Origin: Desulfuromonadales bacterium
GTDB lineage: Bacteria; Desulfobacterota; Desulfuromonadia; Desulfuromonadales; UBA2294
Assembly (NCBI GenBank): GCA_030591795.1
Contig: JAUVAJ010000063.1
Span: 1-7,993 of the forward strand
DNA length: 7,993 nucleotides
Reading direction: 5' to 3'
Shown: positions 6,994 through 7,993 of the stretch, piece after piece
Layout of the letters: every line of letters begins with the position of its first letter
Position numbering within the stretch: position 1 is the stretch's first letter
The notes under the pieces: generated by a model
The model's input: only the letters and a program-made list of their open reading frames with translations
Told to the model about the DNA's origin: nothing
Database searches by the model: none
Translations under genes and position numbers: made by a program

Positions 6994-7467
6994 CTATTTC
7001 ATCTCCACGTTCAACAACGCTTCGTCCGGCAACGTCCAGAACTTTTCCAAAATTGTCTGCAATACTGTCTCTTTTTTATCGTACAACGCTTTCAACTCCT
7101 CCGCGTCGATATTACCCCGACCGGCATTGAACGCCTCATCAGCCATACGATATTCCCAAGCGGTCGCCAACGCAGACTCTCTAATCATGACCTTAACACC
7201 TCGCCCATCTTCAGCTTGGACGATAAGTGAATGCCTGCCAGCATCTTCGACCCTTAACGCTCCGGTCGAACGGAGACAACCGGTCGTCAGCTCAATCCCA
7301 TCAGCCGCGCAGGTGTCATTCTCAAAAACAGCTGACATGCCGCTGCCTGACTCAACGCCGAGCGTATTCAACACAGCTAGTCCCATCCGCCCGCCGAGGG
7401 TGCTCATCGGGCAACGGTGGCCGTGCTTCTTATATATCTTCTGAAATATTTCCGGAGGTTGAAGCAT
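6994..7467 (-). CDS. FmdE-family protein (short form)
   Basis: This 157-residue soluble protein has no signal peptide. Its N-terminal motif HGHRCP (15-20) and the later ENDTCAADGIELTTGC stretch (49-64, Cys53 and Cys64), followed by STGALRVEDAGR, match the core of the FmdE family (formylmethanofuran dehydrogenase subunit E-like). That core normally reads HGHxCPG...CxxDAIQxxTGCTxGKGN...DxGK. The His/Cys residues probably bind a metal. Here the Gly after CP is Met and the GKGN part is RSTGA, so it is a divergent member. It ends after a helical tail (120-157) without the C-terminal zinc-ribbon of longer FmdE proteins. Despite the family name, nothing here indicates methanogenesis. The adjacent permease suggests a shared metal-handling or oxyanion role, which is inferred. 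The ATG at 7467 is the first after an in-frame stop, and its Shine-Dalgarno is weak (TAGG). Confidence 0.88.
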   Translation of the reverse strand: MLQPPEIFQKIYKKHGHRCPMSTLGGRMGLAVLNTLGVESGSGMSAVFENDTCAADGIELTTGCLRSTGALRVEDAGRHSLIVQAEDGRGVKVMIRESALATAWEYRMADEAFNAGRGNIDAEELKALYDKKETVLQTILEKFWTLPDEALLNVEMK

Positions 7468-7481
7468 ATGTATTAAAACCT

Positions 7482-7509
7482 AAAAAACACCCAGGGGTTG
7501 CTTCCCCTG
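7482..7509 (-). terminator. Terminator-like hairpin directly before the FmdE-family gene
   Basis: The arms CAGGGG (7492-7497) and CCCCTG (7504-7509) are a perfect 6-bp inverted repeat with a 6-nt loop. Read on the minus strand it is followed by GGTG and then six T (7487-7482). The T-run ends 14 nt before the ATG at 7467. It could stop transcription arriving from the right, or act as a leader attenuator. Confidence 0.5.
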
Positions 7510-7516
7510 ACGACGC

Positions 7517-7548
7517 CTTACTCTTTTGTTTCACCACAAAAGAGTAAG
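7517..7548. repeat. Perfect 13-bp inverted repeat inside the complex element
   Basis: CTTACTCTTTTGT (7517-7529) pairs exactly with ACAAAAGAGTAAG (7536-7548) across a 6-nt TTCACC loop. No long T-run follows on either strand, so it does not look like a standard intrinsic terminator. It is the strongest hairpin of the element. Confidence 0.85.
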
Positions 7549-7603
7549 CAGAAAAAGGTGCCCCACCCTCAGCGCCTGCTTTGCAGGTTCCCGATGCAGG
7601 CAA

Positions 7604-7668
7604 GATTAAAACCGGCCGGACGAAAACTCGCTCCGCTCAGACATTCGTCCGTCTGGTCGATTTTAATC
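7604..7668. repeat. Interrupted palindrome GATTAAAA ... TTTTAATC
   Basis: The outer arms GATTAAAA (7604-7611) and TTTTAATC (7661-7668) are perfect 8-bp complements. The inner arms CGGACGAA (7617-7624) and TTCGTCCG (7644-7651) are a second perfect 8-bp pair. Together they give a long stem with an internal bulge and a 19-nt apical loop. Confidence 0.75.
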
Positions 7669-7728
7669 CAACCTTCCTCGGCACTTCGTCAGGGGTGGTA
7701 AAATCAAAAGCAATACATCAAAAACTTT

Positions 7729-7760
7729 AAAGATTCCCGGCACAAACGCTATTAATCTTT
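7729..7760. repeat. Inverted repeat AAAGATT / AATCTTT between the two elements
   Basis: AAAGATT (7729-7735) and AATCTTT (7754-7760) are perfect 7-bp arms with an 18-nt spacer, in the AT-richer stretch between the two repeat elements. The function is unknown. I see no clear promoter here for the FmdE-family gene. Confidence 0.4.
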
Positions 7761-7772
7761 CCCCTGCCGACA

Positions 7773-7890
7773 GGCGTGACGATTTTGTGCAGAATCAAGG
7801 CGCCCGGCGGAGTGACGCGGAGGCATAGCGGTAGCTATGTCGCACAAGGAATCCCGACTGGCAACGCCGAGTCTGTGCAAAAGCGCCGCG
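7773..7890. repeat. Second structured intergenic element centred on CATAGC-GGTA-GCTATG
   Basis: This GC-rich non-coding block is centred on a perfect 6-bp palindrome (7824-7839, loop GGTA) that extends by one wobble and one G-C pair. Towards its ends TTTTGTGCAGA (7783-7793) and TCTGTGCAAAA (7872-7882) face each other as an imperfect inverted pair, with only the central two bases unpaired. No reading frame in it looks protein-like. It may be a mobile or dispersed repeat or a structured RNA; I cannot test either. The element borders are approximate. Confidence 0.45.
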
Positions 7891-7917
7891 CCCACCACTA
7901 AAACTCGTAGTGGTGGG
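7891..7917. repeat. Perfect 10-bp palindrome overlapping a stop codon
   Basis: CCCACCACTA (7891-7900) pairs with TAGTGGTGGG (7908-7917) around a 7-nt loop. On the minus strand the stop codon TAG (7900-7898) is part of the second arm. There is no immediate T-run; four T occur only after the next eight bases on the minus strand (7882-7879). It may be an atypical terminator or a 3' end stabiliser. Confidence 0.7.
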
Positions 7918-7993
7918 GACAATCTGTTTCACGTATTTCGAAGTACTTCGCGGTCATATCCGGCGTCAAAAACTGCCGCACTTCCTTGAGCGC
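7898..7993 (-). CDS. C-terminal fragment of an unrecognised protein
   Basis: From the right edge one minus-strand frame is open for 31 codons and ends in TAG at 7900-7898. The peptide has a natural composition (it contains KEVRQFLTPDMTAKYFEIRE and ends CPHHYEF) and looks like a helical segment with a Cys/His-rich tail. I do not recognise the family, and the visible part is too short to assign a function. A chance open frame is possible, but gene-like amino-acid use and the palindrome at its stop favour a real gene end. Confidence 0.5.
   Translation of the reverse strand, partial: ALKEVRQFLTPDMTAKYFEIRETDCPHHYEF

Larger units (their letters stand above)
7492..7695. repeat. Complex palindromic intergenic element
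   Basis: This is a roughly 200-nt non-coding block of nested inverted repeats. The outer perfect 10-bp arms are CCCCTGACGA (7504-7513) and TCGTCAGGGG (7686-7695). Inside lie a 13-bp stem (7517-7548), a CCTGC/GCAGG hairpin (7575-7587) and a larger interrupted palindrome (7604-7668). A CAGGGG copy at 7492 competes with the outer right arm for the CCCCTG at 7504. From memory it resembles dispersed intergenic repeats found in many proteobacterial genomes, but I cannot confirm copy number. A short plus-strand reading frame inside it looks spurious. Confidence 0.65.

Noticed and set aside
6776..7444. Plus-strand frame of 222 codons spanning two minus-strand genes
   Set aside because: It crosses the FmdE/permease junction antisense and is Ser/Pro-rich without motifs, as expected of a shadow frame.
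6994..7467. Evidence of methanogenesis or a formylmethanofuran dehydrogenase operon
   Set aside because: No other fmd/fwd subunit is in the window, and FmdE-family proteins are widespread in non-methanogens.
7498..7701. Plus-strand frame of 67 codons in the palindromic element
   Set aside because: It is composed of the inverted repeats themselves, has no Shine-Dalgarno, and resembles the spurious hypothetical proteins often called inside such repeats.

Overview
All genes that I can support in this window lie on the minus strand and read right to left. I see no plus-strand gene, tRNA, rRNA, CRISPR array or transposase. The moderately GC-rich composition, secreted lipoproteins, FmdE-family protein, CAC-motif permease and complex palindromic intergenic repeats suggest a Gram-negative anaerobe, perhaps of the Desulfuromonas/Geobacter type. 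That placement is an inference from gene content and remembered repeat style, not a measured match.

Layout from right to left (direction of transcription). Positions 7898-7993 hold the last 31 codons of an unrecognised gene whose stop codon lies inside a perfect 10-bp palindrome. Positions 7468-7897 are non-coding and dense in inverted repeats. Two complex elements stand out (about 7492-7695 and 7773-7890), and the first ends in a terminator-like hairpin 15 nt from the start of the next gene. Next come an FmdE-family protein (6994-7467) and, 3 nt further on, a polytopic permease with a Cys-Ala-Cys motif (6034-6990). These two probably form an operon for a metal or another small solute.

The 4272-5771 gene encodes an exported seven-repeat FG-GAP/VCBS beta-propeller with a C-terminal ASPIC/UnbV domain. 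It appears to be a separate transcription unit, with a good sigma-70-type promoter (5864-5891), a strong Shine-Dalgarno and a strong intrinsic terminator (4221-4252).

The left half is a tight operon of three overlapping genes. They encode a lipoprotein with three carboxypeptidase-regulatory-like beta domains (3090-4118), a lipoprotein fusing a right-handed beta-helix to a PQQ-type beta-propeller (1258-3093), and the first 420 residues of a polytopic membrane protein with a spermidine-synthase-like Rossmann domain (1-1261). Both junctions are 4-nt stop/start overlaps (GTGA and ATGA), which points to translational coupling and a joint function. I know of no named system with this composition. 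It is the best candidate here for an undescribed cell-envelope module, and its biochemical role cannot be read from the sequence.
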